This document shows positions 51,720-60,610 of a DNA stretch of 64,000 nt, piece by piece. Positions within the stretch are counted from its first letter, which is position 1. Every line of letters starts with the position of its first letter. The notes beneath the pieces are model-generated. The model was not told the origin of the DNA. It saw only the letters and a program-made list of their open reading frames with translations, and did not search any database. Source of the DNA: a virus; IMG/VR virus record IMGVR_UViG_3300043411_001170, positions 1 through 64,000 of that record. One strand, 5' to 3'. Position numbers and translations under genes: made by a program.

Positions 51720-53330
51720 ATGTTTGAGCAAGAAGTTTTGGAATTAGTAACAAAAAACGAACAACTAGGTTCACTCTATGTGACAGTTGATTATATCATT
51801 AAAGGGATGGAACATAAGAATCTATCTACAGATGCTATCTTAGACATTCTTATGGCTCTTATTTCAAAGAAAGAGATTCATGTAGACTCTAGCTTTGGTA
51901 CTCCTTATAGAGTGTATAAAACAGAAACTTATATTAAAGAGAAATTTTGTTCTGATATTTTATTGAAAAGAAAATCTGAAATTAGTTCTGCATCTTATGA
52001 TTCCATCAGCATGTCTGATTTTAAAACTTTAATGCAACAGAGAGTAGATGATGAGGATGGTTTGCTAAGTTCTATGGAACTTACTGCATTACAGAAGCAA
52101 GCTATTGTAAATTCTTTGGTACATCCTGTGTCTATTATTACGGGTTATCCAGGTACAGGTAAAACGACGTGTCTTCGTGTACTGACAAATATATTGAAAA
52201 AGAATAATATAAATTTTTTGTTGCTAGCTCCTACAGGAATTGCTGCTAAAAGATTGTCTAATTTAACAGGGGCAAAAGCAAGTACTGTACATAGAGCATT
52301 TCAAGCTCAAGGAGAAATAGAGGACAGGGATTTTAGTTATGTCGGTATACAAAAAACAGTTCAAGAATCTGTTACTGATCAAGATTCTACATGGACGTGG
52401 GGTATTGAAGGAAGTCATTATCCAGCGGATATAGTAATCATAGATGAATCTTCTATGCTGGATACGAATTTATTATATCGTATTCTGATGTACACTAAAC
52501 CTCTATGTAGGGTTGTTTTGATAGGTGATCAAGAACAACTACCCTCTGTTGGTCCAGGGTCGGTATTAAAAGACTTAATAGCCTCAAATGCTTTTCCTGT
52601 GACAAGGTTTGAAGAGATATTTAGACAGGATGGTACAAGTCCGATTATTGTATCTGCTCATGATATAGTTAAGGGAAATTTTCCATCATCTGTTGATGGT
52701 GATTTTAAGTTCATAGAAATAAATGATGAGCAGGAAATATTAGACAAGGTTTTGGAAACTGTCTGTAACTTTTATAAAAATCAACTTAATTTCCAGGTGT
52801 TTTCTCCTAAACATGCTGGGTTATTAGGTGTTACGAACTTAAATTCTGAAATACGTGAGAAAATAAATAGTAAAAGTAATAAGAAGAAAGAATTTCAGAT
52901 TGATAAGTTTTCTTATGTGAGAGAAGGTGATCGTGTAATGGTGATTAAAAATCATTACAAAAATAATTTATTTAACGGTGATTTTGGTAAGGTCCATTTA
53001 ATAAATTTTTCTAAGAAAAGTATAGAAGTCAAGATCTTTGGCGATATTCCTAGAATATTCTCCTATAAAATAGAAGAGTTTTCTAAATATTTTAGATTAT
53101 GTTATGCTTGTACGGTACATAAGGCACAAGGATTGGAGATGGATACAATTATATTTCCAATCGTAAGAAGTCATGGCTTTATGTTACAGCGTAATCTTTT
53201 ATATACGGCTGTTACCAGAGCAAAGAAAAATGTGATATTGATAGGTCAGAGGGCAGCACTTCTTCAGGCTGTGCAAAATAACAGAGAAGATAAAAGAAAC
53301 ACCTCTTTACGAGAAAGACTTGGATCATAA
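51720..53330 (+). CDS. RecD-like superfamily 1B DNA helicase
   Basis: The start at 51720 follows ACAGAGG at a good distance; the upstream TTG at 51705 is not used. The 536-residue product has an N-terminal domain of about 120 residues. The helicase motifs follow: GYPGTGKTT (Walker A, residues 142-150), VIIDESSMLD (Walker B), IGDQEQLPSVGPGSVL (motif III), VREGDRVMVIKNHY, and the C-terminal TVHKAQGLEMDTIIFP and YTAVTRAKKNVILIG (motifs V/VI). It resembles RecD2 and Dda helicases and would unwind DNA 5' to 3' during replication or recombination. It is long enough to be complete. Confidence 0.88.
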   Translation: MFEQEVLELVTKNEQLGSLYVTVDYIIKGMEHKNLSTDAILDILMALISKKEIHVDSSFGTPYRVYKTETYIKEKFCSDILLKRKSEISSASYDSISMSDFKTLMQQRVDDEDGLLSSMELTALQKQAIVNSLVHPVSIITGYPGTGKTTCLRVLTNILKKNNINFLLLAPTGIAAKRLSNLTGAKASTVHRAFQAQGEIEDRDFSYVGIQKTVQESVTDQDSTWTWGIEGSHYPADIVIIDESSMLDTNLLYRILMYTKPLCRVVLIGDQEQLPSVGPGSVLKDLIASNAFPVTRFEEIFRQDGTSPIIVSAHDIVKGNFPSSVDGDFKFIEINDEQEILDKVLETVCNFYKNQLNFQVFSPKHAGLLGVTNLNSEIREKINSKSNKKKEFQIDKFSYVREGDRVMVIKNHYKNNLFNGDFGKVHLINFSKKSIEVKIFGDIPRIFSYKIEEFSKYFRLCYACTVHKAQGLEMDTIIFPIVRSHGFMLQRNLLYTAVTRAKKNVILIGQRAALLQAVQNNREDKRNTSLRERLGS

Positions 53331-53331
53331 T

Positions 53332-53655
53332 ATGTCTGATTTAGATATAAATATAAAGATTAGAGATACTTTATTAAAGATAAAAGATAATTTAAGTATT
53401 GCAAATATAAAAATAACGAAAACTAGAGGGTCATATATTTCTACATTTGAATTGGACTGTCAAGAAAATGACTCTTCAACAAATTTATTAAGTTTTCATT
53501 ATACATCCATGTTGATGGAGATAGCTCTTGTGAGGAATTGTTATGGATCTGGAGAAATACATAACCAAGAGCAGCTTACTCAGATACGGATTATAAAATC
53601 CAGGTATGCCGATATTTTTCGTGCTTTATGCACAGAAAAAGAAGAAAGCGAATAA
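53332..53655 (+). CDS. Unknown small protein after the helicase
   Basis: The start at 53332 is just after the helicase stop. The in-frame TTG at 53320 would overlap it and is not needed. The 107-residue product has an N-terminal helix with charged residues and a second helical part ending RALCTEKEESE. It has no recognisable motif. The start lacks a strong Shine-Dalgarno site, so translation is probably coupled to the helicase. Confidence 0.5.
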   Translation: MSDLDINIKIRDTLLKIKDNLSIANIKITKTRGSYISTFELDCQENDSSTNLLSFHYTSMLMEIALVRNCYGSGEIHNQEQLTQIRIIKSRYADIFRALCTEKEESE

Positions 53656-53683
53656 AAGATCTAATCTCAATTAGGGTTTTAAA

Positions 53684-54415
53684 ATGTCCGAAAATCAAAA
53701 TACAGACTTGTCAGATTCTCAGTTTCAAGAAGAGTTGGAAAAATATGCTGACAGTATTTATAGCAGCATCTCAAAATTAGAAGTAGAATTGGATCAAGAT
53801 CCATTAGTTCATGGTCCAGCAGCTTTAAATAAAAAAACAGCAGTGGCTAGAAATTTCCTAACGTCAGCTACACATATGCACATGGAAGTATCTAACCATT
53901 TACGATCTGCAAAACGACAATTAATTTACGAAGAAGGTATCCTTGATGCAAAAATTAAGGATATTGTCATTAATGATAAGACAGCTAGAGGGTACTCTTC
54001 TATCAAAGAAAGAGAATATTATGCCCAGCTACAACATAAAGAAGGAGTCATTAAACTTAATAACTTAAAACAATATGTTCAAAATCTTGAATTTCTATTA
54101 GAAGCTATTAAACTAAAAATAGCTGACCTAAAAGATGTTCAGGTACGTGTTCAAAATCAAGTTCGTCTATGTCAAGACGAACTCAGTACAGGAAATAAAT
54201 GGGGAAATCAAGCATCATCCTTGAAAGATGAAAAAAACGCTAATAAATATCTTGAGTTCAAGAAAAGTATCCAGCAGAGAAAAGATACTGAGATACTTAT
54301 TTCTAGTAAGGACAGCGGCTGTCCTATTCCAGAAATACTGTTACCTATGAATAACACTCAAGATTCTGCGTCTAATGACATATTAGACGATGTGGATGCA
54401 TTTTTAAACAGTTGA
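53684..54415 (+). CDS. Coiled-coil protein before the SSB-like gene
   Basis: This 243-residue protein is almost all helix with heptad-like spacing (about 70-205, rich in K, E, Q and L). The acidic N-terminus is SENQNTDLSDSQFQEEL and the C-terminus is NDILDDVDAFLNS, an acidic, hydrophobic tail. Its place immediately before the SSB-like gene and after the helicase suggests a recombination accessory (mediator) protein, but no family match is evident. The ribosome site is weak (AGGG). It is followed by the structured leader of the SSB-like gene. Confidence 0.55.
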   Translation: MSENQNTDLSDSQFQEELEKYADSIYSSISKLEVELDQDPLVHGPAALNKKTAVARNFLTSATHMHMEVSNHLRSAKRQLIYEEGILDAKIKDIVINDKTARGYSSIKEREYYAQLQHKEGVIKLNNLKQYVQNLEFLLEAIKLKIADLKDVQVRVQNQVRLCQDELSTGNKWGNQASSLKDEKNANKYLEFKKSIQQRKDTEILISSKDSGCPIPEILLPMNNTQDSASNDILDDVDAFLNS

Positions 54416-54433
54416 TCGGTAGTATAAGTACAA

Positions 54434-54583
54434 GCAGCAAGTTTTAATTTCTAAACTTGTTGCAAGTAATCGCCAAAATCTAATATAGAAACCGAGGGCA
54501 GTTAGAAGCGTCAAAGAGAAAAAAACCTGTAAAGGTGAACCTCAAAAAGACAAAATTGCTTCTAACTTAGACCATGAGGTTCA
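54434..54583 (+). promoter_or_regulatory. Leader with hairpin and pseudoknot-like pairing before the SSB-like gene
   Basis: An 11-bp hairpin spans 54434-54463 (8-base loop, one G-U). Downstream, AGTTAGAAGC (54500-54509) is complementary to GCTTCTAACT (54558-54567), and TGAACCTCA (54536-54544) is complementary to TGAGGTTCA (54575-54583). Both are perfect (10 and 9 bp) and interleaved, so both forming gives an H-type pseudoknot with loops of 26, 13 and 7 bases. Alternatively they are competing structures. The ribosome site GGAGA begins 3 bases after the last stem. Phage T4 gene 32 is autoregulated through a leader pseudoknot. Similar autoregulation here is inference. Confidence 0.7.
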
Positions 54584-54595
54584 ACGGAGAGAAAA

Positions 54596-55408
54596 ATGGC
54601 AACAACACTTAGTTTTGATGATCGTGACTTGCAATCTTCTGGTAAGACACCTTGGCTCAAGCTTGCTGATAGTAAGCCTGTGCGTGTCAGCTTTGCGAGT
54701 TTTGCCGTTGATAAGAACGGTGATCCTGTCTCTAAGGTCGATTCACAGAAAAAAACTCCTGTGTATCTTAAAGAAGGATCTGATGGGAAGTACGTTGACG
54801 AGCAAGGATTTGACGTTCCAAAGGAAAATGTAAAGGATGCATTTCCAGAAGTCGTCGAAGAACGTGGATATTTTATTAAAGGTGTTGGTTATATTACCGA
54901 AACACCTGATGTAAAAGAATACATGAGTGGAAAAGAATCTGAGCAAAGGTATGCTACTGTAGTTGTACAGTGGAATGTTCTCGATGACGAGAAGCCTAAG
55001 TCAACCAACGACTATACTGTATCTGTCTTCGGGTTTTCTGTAAAAGTTTTACAGAAGATTATTTTTAATAATAAGAAGTGGCCTATGGTGAAGTACGATG
55101 TCAACCTAAACAAAACAGGTAATGACATCACTCCTTCTCCAGAAAGTGATAATCTTTTTGTGTGGGTTCGTGAGAACAAACCAGAGCTTTTTGCAAAGCT
55201 TTGGGAATCCATTAAGAAGGTTAAACCTCAAGCACTTCCAACTCGCTCTATGGAATCGGAACAAATTAGGAAGAAATTGAATGGTGCTTCTGGAAGCACA
55301 GAAGAATCTTCCGATAAGAAACCGAAGCCACAAGTTGATACGTCCAAGGCGTCAAGAGAAATTGAGGGTAAACTCAATAATTTGACGGTAGAAGGTTTGC
55401 CATTCTAA
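54596..55408 (+). CDS. SSB-like single-stranded DNA-binding protein candidate
   Basis: This 270-residue protein begins MATTLSFDDRDLQ and has several OB-like strands in the first 170 residues (KPVRVSFASFAVDK, YATVVVQWNVLDDE, YTVSVFGFSVKVL). A Pro/Ser/Lys-rich linker (GSTEESSDKKPKPQVD) follows, then a C-terminus ending TVEGLPF. A hydrophobic Pro-Phe tip after a disordered linker is the hallmark of bacterial SSB tails, which bind partner proteins. GC-richer codons, a long structured leader and neighbours for RuvC, RecA and helicase fit an abundant SSB-like protein. No OB family was confirmed, so the call is tentative. Confidence 0.6.
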   Translation: MATTLSFDDRDLQSSGKTPWLKLADSKPVRVSFASFAVDKNGDPVSKVDSQKKTPVYLKEGSDGKYVDEQGFDVPKENVKDAFPEVVEERGYFIKGVGYITETPDVKEYMSGKESEQRYATVVVQWNVLDDEKPKSTNDYTVSVFGFSVKVLQKIIFNNKKWPMVKYDVNLNKTGNDITPSPESDNLFVWVRENKPELFAKLWESIKKVKPQALPTRSMESEQIRKKLNGASGSTEESSDKKPKPQVDTSKASREIEGKLNNLTVEGLPF

Positions 55409-55429
55409 CAATTAGTTAGAATAAACTAT

Positions 55430-55462
55430 AAGGCAGGATAATATCCTGCCTTTTTATTTTTT
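55430..55462 (+). terminator. Intrinsic terminator
   Basis: An 8-bp stem (AGGCAGGA/TCCTGCCT) with a 5-base loop leads to TTTTATTTTTTT. It ends the SSB-like gene's transcript. Confidence 0.9.
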
Positions 55463-55472
55463 TGGTATCTAT

Positions 55473-56132
55473 ATGAAAGTATTAGGATTAGATCCTTCTT
55501 TTTCTAATTTTGGTTGGTGTACTATAGAAGATGAGAAAGATTTATTTAGTAATGTGACGATAGATAAAGGGAGGATTCGGTGGAAGGAGAAAACAGATGA
55601 GAGGGAATATGACTTTGTAGATAAATTTATCCTTTTGGAAAAGTATTTAAGATCTTTATTAGCTTCTACAAAGCCAGATTACATAGCAATAGAACAACCG
55701 ACATATGGTACTTCGTATGCTGAAGGTATGTACGCTCTTTTTATACAGAATATGAAGATTATAAAAGAGTTAAAATTTAATGTGTTAACCGTAGATAATA
55801 ATGAAACGAAGAGTCGTGTCCGAGATTATCTGAAGAAGGATGATAAATCAAAGGTTACTAAATCTGAGATTAAATTAGCTGCGAGAAAACATACTGGAAT
55901 TCAGAAGTGGACGGGCGATGAGGCAGATGCTTATTGGATTGGGCATTTAGGTATGAAGTTTTGGAAACTACAATCAGGTCAAATCACAGATGCTGATTTT
56001 GAACCTATTGATGTTGAACAAATTTCATGCTTTTCACTATTTGTAAAAGGTCCGAAGAAGGGTACACCTAAGAAAGTCGGACTGATTCACAGACCAAAAG
56101 ATCGTTATTTTATTTGGTCTACACAAGGGTAA
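55473..56132 (+). CDS. RuvC-like Holliday-junction or RNase H-fold nuclease
   Basis: The 219-residue product shows the RuvC fold active-site set: LDPSFSNFGW (D7), IAIEQPTYG (E74) and GDEADAYWIG (D149 and D152). Length and order match phage and bacterial RuvC-like resolvases. It would resolve recombination intermediates or trim branched DNA during packaging. There is no strong Shine-Dalgarno site, and the gene starts just after a terminator, as the T5orf172 gene does. The RecA gene follows after 4 bases. Confidence 0.85.
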   Translation: MKVLGLDPSFSNFGWCTIEDEKDLFSNVTIDKGRIRWKEKTDEREYDFVDKFILLEKYLRSLLASTKPDYIAIEQPTYGTSYAEGMYALFIQNMKIIKELKFNVLTVDNNETKSRVRDYLKKDDKSKVTKSEIKLAARKHTGIQKWTGDEADAYWIGHLGMKFWKLQSGQITDADFEPIDVEQISCFSLFVKGPKKGTPKKVGLIHRPKDRYFIWSTQG

Positions 56133-56136
56133 GAAT

Positions 56137-57333
56137 ATGGCTAGACCTACTTCATCTGGAATTAGTCCTCTTCAAAGGGGACTAGACGCTATAGTTGCTT
56201 TAAAAGGTAAAGATATTGTACCTGTAACTATTGATACGTCAAGCCTATCTAAAAGTAAAGCAGTTATTAATTCTGGATCTATCGAAATTAACTATGCTAT
56301 CGGCGGTGAACCTAATGATGCAGGTGTACCTCCCTGCCCTGGATATCCTAAAGGATGCCTCATTCAGATTTGGGGTGAAGAGTCGGCAGGTAAAACAACG
56401 CTCGTATTACATGCATGTGCAAGTTTGCATAGTGCAGGTGGTTGTGTTGTCTATATCGATTGGGAACACGTTCTTGACCTTAAATATGCAGAAGTATTAG
56501 GTGTTGAAGTTAGAGATCCAAGTAAATTCCTTCTATTCCAGCCCAATACATTAGAAGAGGGCATTACCATTGCCTCTGAAATGATTAAAGCAGGTGTAGA
56601 TGTTGTTGTATTTGACTCTGTTGGTGCAGGCACACCAGAAAAGACGTTTAATAACTTTATCGATGATCCTTCAGAGACAGATAATCAGACCATGCTATTG
56701 GCAAAAATTTGGAGCCAAAAGCTTCCAATGCTGACATCTATGGCTGAACAAAGCGGAACTACTATCTTTGCTATTTCTCAGCAAAGAGAAGCTGTTTCTA
56801 TGGGGTTCTCAAAATCCTTTGCACCTATCCCACCAAAACCTCAAGGTGGTAATGCTTTTAAGTTTTACTCTTCTCTTCGTATCTCTTTGAAGAAGTGCCT
56901 TGCACTAAAATGCAAAGTATATGATGCGTTGTTGGCAGAAAAGGTTGAAAAAGTCATCGGTTCAAAAGTCCGAATGACTATCCAGAAGAATAAATGGGCA
57001 CCAACAGCACAGAATTGCGTAGAATTCTATGTTATTTTTGGAAAAGGCATAGATAATACAAGATCTCTTGTTGATATTGGTATTGCTCATAAAATCATCG
57101 AAAAGAAAACAAAATCTTCGTTTGTTTGGTTCTTTGAGGGTGAGGAAATTAAAGTTAATGGTCAGGAAAAATTGGTTAAGTCCTTGATTCCTTCAGGAAG
57201 TAAGGAAGAAAGGGAGTTAGCTGTTAGGAAGCAGCAAGATCTTTGGAATCAGATTAAAGCAAAATTTAAGGTTCCAAAGGGTGAGTTGGAAGATCAAGAA
57301 GAATTTATCCTTACTCCAGATGACGTAGATTAA
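56137..57333 (+). CDS. RecA-family recombinase
   Basis: The 398-residue product has the RecA core: SGSIEINYAIGG, IWGEESAGKTT (Walker A, residues 80-88, K86), VVYIDWEHVLD, VDVVVFDSVGAGTPEK (Walker B region), a strand ending TTIFAISQQRE, and a GGNAFKFYSSLRISL segment. Relative to bacterial RecA it has a longer N-terminus and a charged C-terminus ending ILTPDDVD. It would pair homologous strands with the help of SSB, RuvC and the Mre11/Rad50 genes around it. It lies 4 bases after the RuvC-like gene and is followed by a terminator. Confidence 0.9.
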   Translation: MARPTSSGISPLQRGLDAIVALKGKDIVPVTIDTSSLSKSKAVINSGSIEINYAIGGEPNDAGVPPCPGYPKGCLIQIWGEESAGKTTLVLHACASLHSAGGCVVYIDWEHVLDLKYAEVLGVEVRDPSKFLLFQPNTLEEGITIASEMIKAGVDVVVFDSVGAGTPEKTFNNFIDDPSETDNQTMLLAKIWSQKLPMLTSMAEQSGTTIFAISQQREAVSMGFSKSFAPIPPKPQGGNAFKFYSSLRISLKKCLALKCKVYDALLAEKVEKVIGSKVRMTIQKNKWAPTAQNCVEFYVIFGKGIDNTRSLVDIGIAHKIIEKKTKSSFVWFFEGEEIKVNGQEKLVKSLIPSGSKEERELAVRKQQDLWNQIKAKFKVPKGELEDQEEFILTPDDVD

Positions 57334-57352
57334 TTTAATAGTTTAGAAAACT

Positions 57353-57376
57353 AAGCCCCGAATAGGGGCTTTTTAT
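57353..57376 (+). terminator. Intrinsic terminator
   Basis: A 6-bp GC-rich stem (AGCCCC/GGGGCT) with a 5-base loop is followed by TTTTAT. Confidence 0.9.
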
Positions 57377-57392
57377 ATGGGGAATCGAAATT

Positions 57393-58598
57393 ATGATCAA
57401 AGTAAGAGTAAAGAATTTTCAATCTTTGGTTGATTGTGAGATGTTAATTGACGGATTCACAACATTAACAGGTAAAAATAACACAGGAAAATCAGCACTT
57501 ATACGTGCTATTTATTCTATGTTTACGAATCCTACTTATCTTCCTATAGCTAATGATATTACAAAACCTGTAGAAGTTGAGCTTACAGGTGATGGTTTTC
57601 ATATATTATGGAAGAAAAGTAAAACTGATAATATGTACGTTATTGATGGTGTAACTTACGAAAAAGTTGATAGAGATTTACCAGAGGCACTGAATAAAAT
57701 AGGTATTAACAGCATTAATATTAATGGTAAGACAATATTTCCACAGTTTGCTATGCAACTTACAGGGCAATTATTTTTAACCAATATGCCGGGTTCTTAT
57801 TTATCTGAGGCAGTGGCTGATACTGATTCTGTTCAGTTACTGACAGATGCGTATAAGTTATCAGAAAAATCCAGAAAAAACGCGACTTCTGAGTTAAAAA
57901 TAAGAAAGAAAGATCTAGTAGATACTAATAAAACATTAGCAAGCTACGACTCATTTTTTAGTATAAAAGACGAATTTGAAATATTAACGCAAGATAAGAG
58001 TGCTATTGATTTATTGACAGGCAAAATCAAAATTTTAAAAGATATATATACTAAGATTACTACTTGTAAGAACACACTTAGTAAATTAGTAAATGTTAAC
58101 AGTGTTATTTCTGATATGAAAGAACTAAAGTTTGATGATATCAATATACTTTTAGAAAAAAGAATAACAGTTACTGACTTGCTTAAGAATTATAGTATAA
58201 GAAAGAAGGAACTGAATTCCATAGAGGCATTTGATTCTAAGGTTGAATCCAATAATATCGAAAATCTTATTTTATGTGTTGGAGATATAAAGAAAGTATT
58301 TAATTCATATTTTGAGTTGTTATCCTTGCGATCAAAAATAGAAAATCAGAGGAAGGTATTAGACGAAATTCCAGATGTAGAAGATCCTGTTTCAGTGGAT
58401 GAAGTTAATAAATTAAAACAGCTATTTAATTTATTAACTTCTTTAAATTCTCTTATTATACAAAGAAGATTATTATCTAATGAAATATGTGATACGACGA
58501 ACAGTGTTGACAGATTGGTGACTGAACATAGTCAGATAAAAAAAGACATCGCAGTATTTTTGAAGCAGCAGGGAAAATGTCCTGTATGTTCTGTGTGA
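57393..58598 (+). CDS. Rad50/SbcC N-terminal half ending in a zinc-hook motif
   Basis: The 401-residue product has the N-terminal ATPase lobe of Rad50/SbcC. The start is IKVRVKNFQSLVDCE, with Walker A GKNNTGKS at residues 27-34 and a conserved FAMQLTGQLFL-type Q-loop region near residue 120. A coiled coil runs from about 160 to 390, and the protein stops at GKCPVCSV (C396, C399), a CxxC zinc-hook. Normal Rad50 would continue with the descending coil and the Walker B lobe. That lobe is encoded separately at 63202-63828. The upstream ribosome site is good, and the stop is clean rather than frameshifted in the surrounding sequence. Confidence 0.85.
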   Translation: MIKVRVKNFQSLVDCEMLIDGFTTLTGKNNTGKSALIRAIYSMFTNPTYLPIANDITKPVEVELTGDGFHILWKKSKTDNMYVIDGVTYEKVDRDLPEALNKIGINSININGKTIFPQFAMQLTGQLFLTNMPGSYLSEAVADTDSVQLLTDAYKLSEKSRKNATSELKIRKKDLVDTNKTLASYDSFFSIKDEFEILTQDKSAIDLLTGKIKILKDIYTKITTCKNTLSKLVNVNSVISDMKELKFDDINILLEKRITVTDLLKNYSIRKKELNSIEAFDSKVESNNIENLILCVGDIKKVFNSYFELLSLRSKIENQRKVLDEIPDVEDPVSVDEVNKLKQLFNLLTSLNSLIIQRRLLSNEICDTTNSVDRLVTEHSQIKKDIAVFLKQQGKCPVCSV

Positions 58599-58642
58599 TA
58601 TTTTTTTGAGATTTTTTGCTATTATAGGTAATATGTAGATGC

Positions 58643-58667
58643 TTATTCGGATATGTTTACCGAATAA
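58643..58667 (+). promoter_or_regulatory. Leader hairpin before the cold-shock gene
   Basis: An 8-bp hairpin (TTATTCGG/CCGAATAA) with a 9-base loop lies about 40 bases upstream of the start at 58708. TATTAT/ATTATA matches are found at 58620-58626, consistent with a promoter just before it. It has no U tract, so it is a leader structure rather than a terminator. Confidence 0.45.
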
Positions 58668-58707
58668 TGTTTACATAAAATTGAAAGATTGAAAGAAAGG
58701 CTGAAAA

Positions 58708-59526
58708 ATGTCACTAACGAAAGAAGCAGTTATCGATATGCGTAAAGATTTAATTTTAGAATTGTTGGCCGACAATGCTGTGAAAGCAGAATATTTGGGT
58801 GATGGATTGGTTGATGGAAACCAATTCTTGTTGCCTTTTGAAGTAAGATCTTGGGAAAAGGACACCGTAGAAATTCCCCTTGGAATGCTACTCGGTGTTT
58901 TTATTTCTGATGATGATGTTGGGCTTGCTGAATTGAAAAAAGCTTTCTTTAAAAAAGCTAAGACAGTTCATTTCTCAAAAGCTTGCTTCGTAACTATTCC
59001 AAATTTTGCAGATGCAAAATTGGATGATGCTCTATCTATTGCTACAATGGTATCTGTATTACTTACGTTAGACGTAAATAATCAAGGATATAAATCAGTA
59101 GTATTAAATAGAGATCTAACCTATCAAGTATATAACGCTCAGAAATCACCTAAGAAAGTAGCGGATAAGAAGCCTTCTCAAAGGTCGGAAAATCCTAAAC
59201 ATTTTGATTACCGCCCTCGTGATAGTCAATTTTCAGAAAGTGATAGTAGAGATTCTCAGCCCCAACATGAAACCTGTGGGGAAATTAAAACTTATTTTGT
59301 AGATAGAGGATTTGGATTTGTCGTGTCAAATGATGGAACACAGACATTTTTCCATATTAATAATGTAAGCGACCCAGAACTCGCTGATTTTCTTGAATCT
59401 ACTAAGCCAGAAGATATTCAAAAGCGACACATTAAAGTGTTGTGTAAAAGACGCAAGGATGCGGGTGTAAAGTATCATACAGCCATTTCTATTGAAATGA
59501 CTACACCATATCCACTGTTTAAATAA
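58708..59526 (+). CDS. Cold-shock-domain protein with unknown N-terminal domain
   Basis: This 272-residue protein has an N-terminal region (about 1-130) rich in helices and strands of unknown type, a polar linker (about 150-190) and a C-terminal cold-shock domain. The domain starts near residue 191 and shows GEIKTYFVDRGFGFVV (RNP-like motif), TQTFFHINNV and a final KYHTAISIEM strand. The GFGFV and FFH motifs are those of nucleic-acid-binding cold-shock proteins. It probably binds RNA or single-stranded DNA. It lies inside the Rad50/Mre11 cluster. GAAAGG precedes the start, and a terminator follows. Confidence 0.75.
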   Translation: MSLTKEAVIDMRKDLILELLADNAVKAEYLGDGLVDGNQFLLPFEVRSWEKDTVEIPLGMLLGVFISDDDVGLAELKKAFFKKAKTVHFSKACFVTIPNFADAKLDDALSIATMVSVLLTLDVNNQGYKSVVLNRDLTYQVYNAQKSPKKVADKKPSQRSENPKHFDYRPRDSQFSESDSRDSQPQHETCGEIKTYFVDRGFGFVVSNDGTQTFFHINNVSDPELADFLESTKPEDIQKRHIKVLCKRRKDAGVKYHTAISIEMTTPYPLFK

Positions 59527-59556
59527 AACTAGAAAAAACTAGTATTTATAGATACG

Positions 59557-59587
59557 AAGGCCAGATAGCTATCTGGCCTTTTTTATT
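59557..59587 (+). terminator. Intrinsic terminator
   Basis: A 10-bp stem (AAGGCCAGAT/ATCTGGCCTT) with loop AGCT is followed by TTTTATTA. Confidence 0.9.
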
Positions 59588-59608
59588 ACTAAAAGGATAT
59601 AAATACTT

Positions 59609-60610
59609 ATGCCTATAAAACTTCTGTGGCGAACAGATATGCATTGTTCAGATAGAACCCCGTCATATAGAACAGATAATTGGATGGAGGTTATATCTGA
59701 TAAGCTAATGCAGATAAGTAGGATTGTAAATAAAGAGGAAATCGATGCGGTTATTGACGGTGGAGATGTGTTTGATAAGAAATCTCCGTCTATGAACTCA
59801 CATAGTATGGTTAGACAGTTAGCTGATATCCATAATAAATTCTATAATTGTAAAGTCTATTGTAATGTTGGAAATCATGATTGTGTTTATGGTGATATAG
59901 CTCACATTGATTCACAGCCGTTGGGAGTTTTATTTTCTACAGGTGTATTCAAAAGACTTTATTATGAGAATGAATTGGTTCTTATTAAAGACGGAATCAA
60001 AGTTAGAGTAGTAGGTGTACCATATCACGGCGTAAAATATGATTTAGAAAAATTAAATATTAAAAAGGGAGACGAAGACTATTTAGTTATCAATGCTCAT
60101 CTACTTGCGTCGAAGCAAGGTGGGTCAATGTTTGAGTCCGAAGATATCGTATCATATGATTATCTTTCTGAATTAGATGCAGATGTATGGTGTTTTGGTC
60201 ATTGGCATAAAGATCAAGGGATTACAGAGATTGCTTCTAATAAATATGTGGTAAATGTTGGGAGTTTGACGAGAGGATCTATTGCAGAGGATCACCTAAC
60301 AAGATCTCCTTGTGTAGTGAATTTAATTTTTTCTAAGTCAGGGATTAAAATAAATCGAATAGATTTGGAAGTAAAACCTGCTTCAGTTTGTTTTGATATC
60401 GAAAGAAAAGAGAGTGTCACTGATAAAAAGCAGTTTATAGATAACTTTGTTAATATATTGAAGAATTCTAAATTCAAAACAGATCGGTCTAGTATCTATG
60501 ATAATATAAGATCTTGGTATAATAATAGTGATGCTCATAAGGATTATATTGACGTGGTTAAAGAAAGAGCGATAATTCTTGTAGAAGAGGCGGAAAAAAA
60601 TGCTCGATGA
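59609..60610 (+). CDS. Mre11/SbcD-type nuclease
   Basis: The 333-residue product has the metallophosphoesterase motifs of Mre11/SbcD: WRTDMHCSD (D10, H12), DGGDVFD, VGNHDCVYGD, INAHLL and GHWHKDQG. A C-terminal capping region and a helical tail follow. It would pair with Rad50/SbcC, whose two halves flank it in this cluster, to process DNA ends and hairpins (T4 gp47 role). It overlaps the next gene by 11 bases, so the two are translated together. The ribosome site is AAAAGGA. Confidence 0.85.
   Translation: MPIKLLWRTDMHCSDRTPSYRTDNWMEVISDKLMQISRIVNKEEIDAVIDGGDVFDKKSPSMNSHSMVRQLADIHNKFYNCKVYCNVGNHDCVYGDIAHIDSQPLGVLFSTGVFKRLYYENELVLIKDGIKVRVVGVPYHGVKYDLEKLNIKKGDEDYLVINAHLLASKQGGSMFESEDIVSYDYLSELDADVWCFGHWHKDQGITEIASNKYVVNVGSLTRGSIAEDHLTRSPCVVNLIFSKSGIKINRIDLEVKPASVCFDIERKESVTDKKQFIDNFVNILKNSKFKTDRSSIYDNIRSWYNNSDAHKDYIDVVKERAIILVEEAEKNAR

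Noticed and set aside
59598-59605. Exact T4 late promoter octamer TATAAATA
   Set aside because: It lies inside the ribosome-site spacer, three bases before the Mre11 start codon, and similar AT-rich matches are expected in this base composition.
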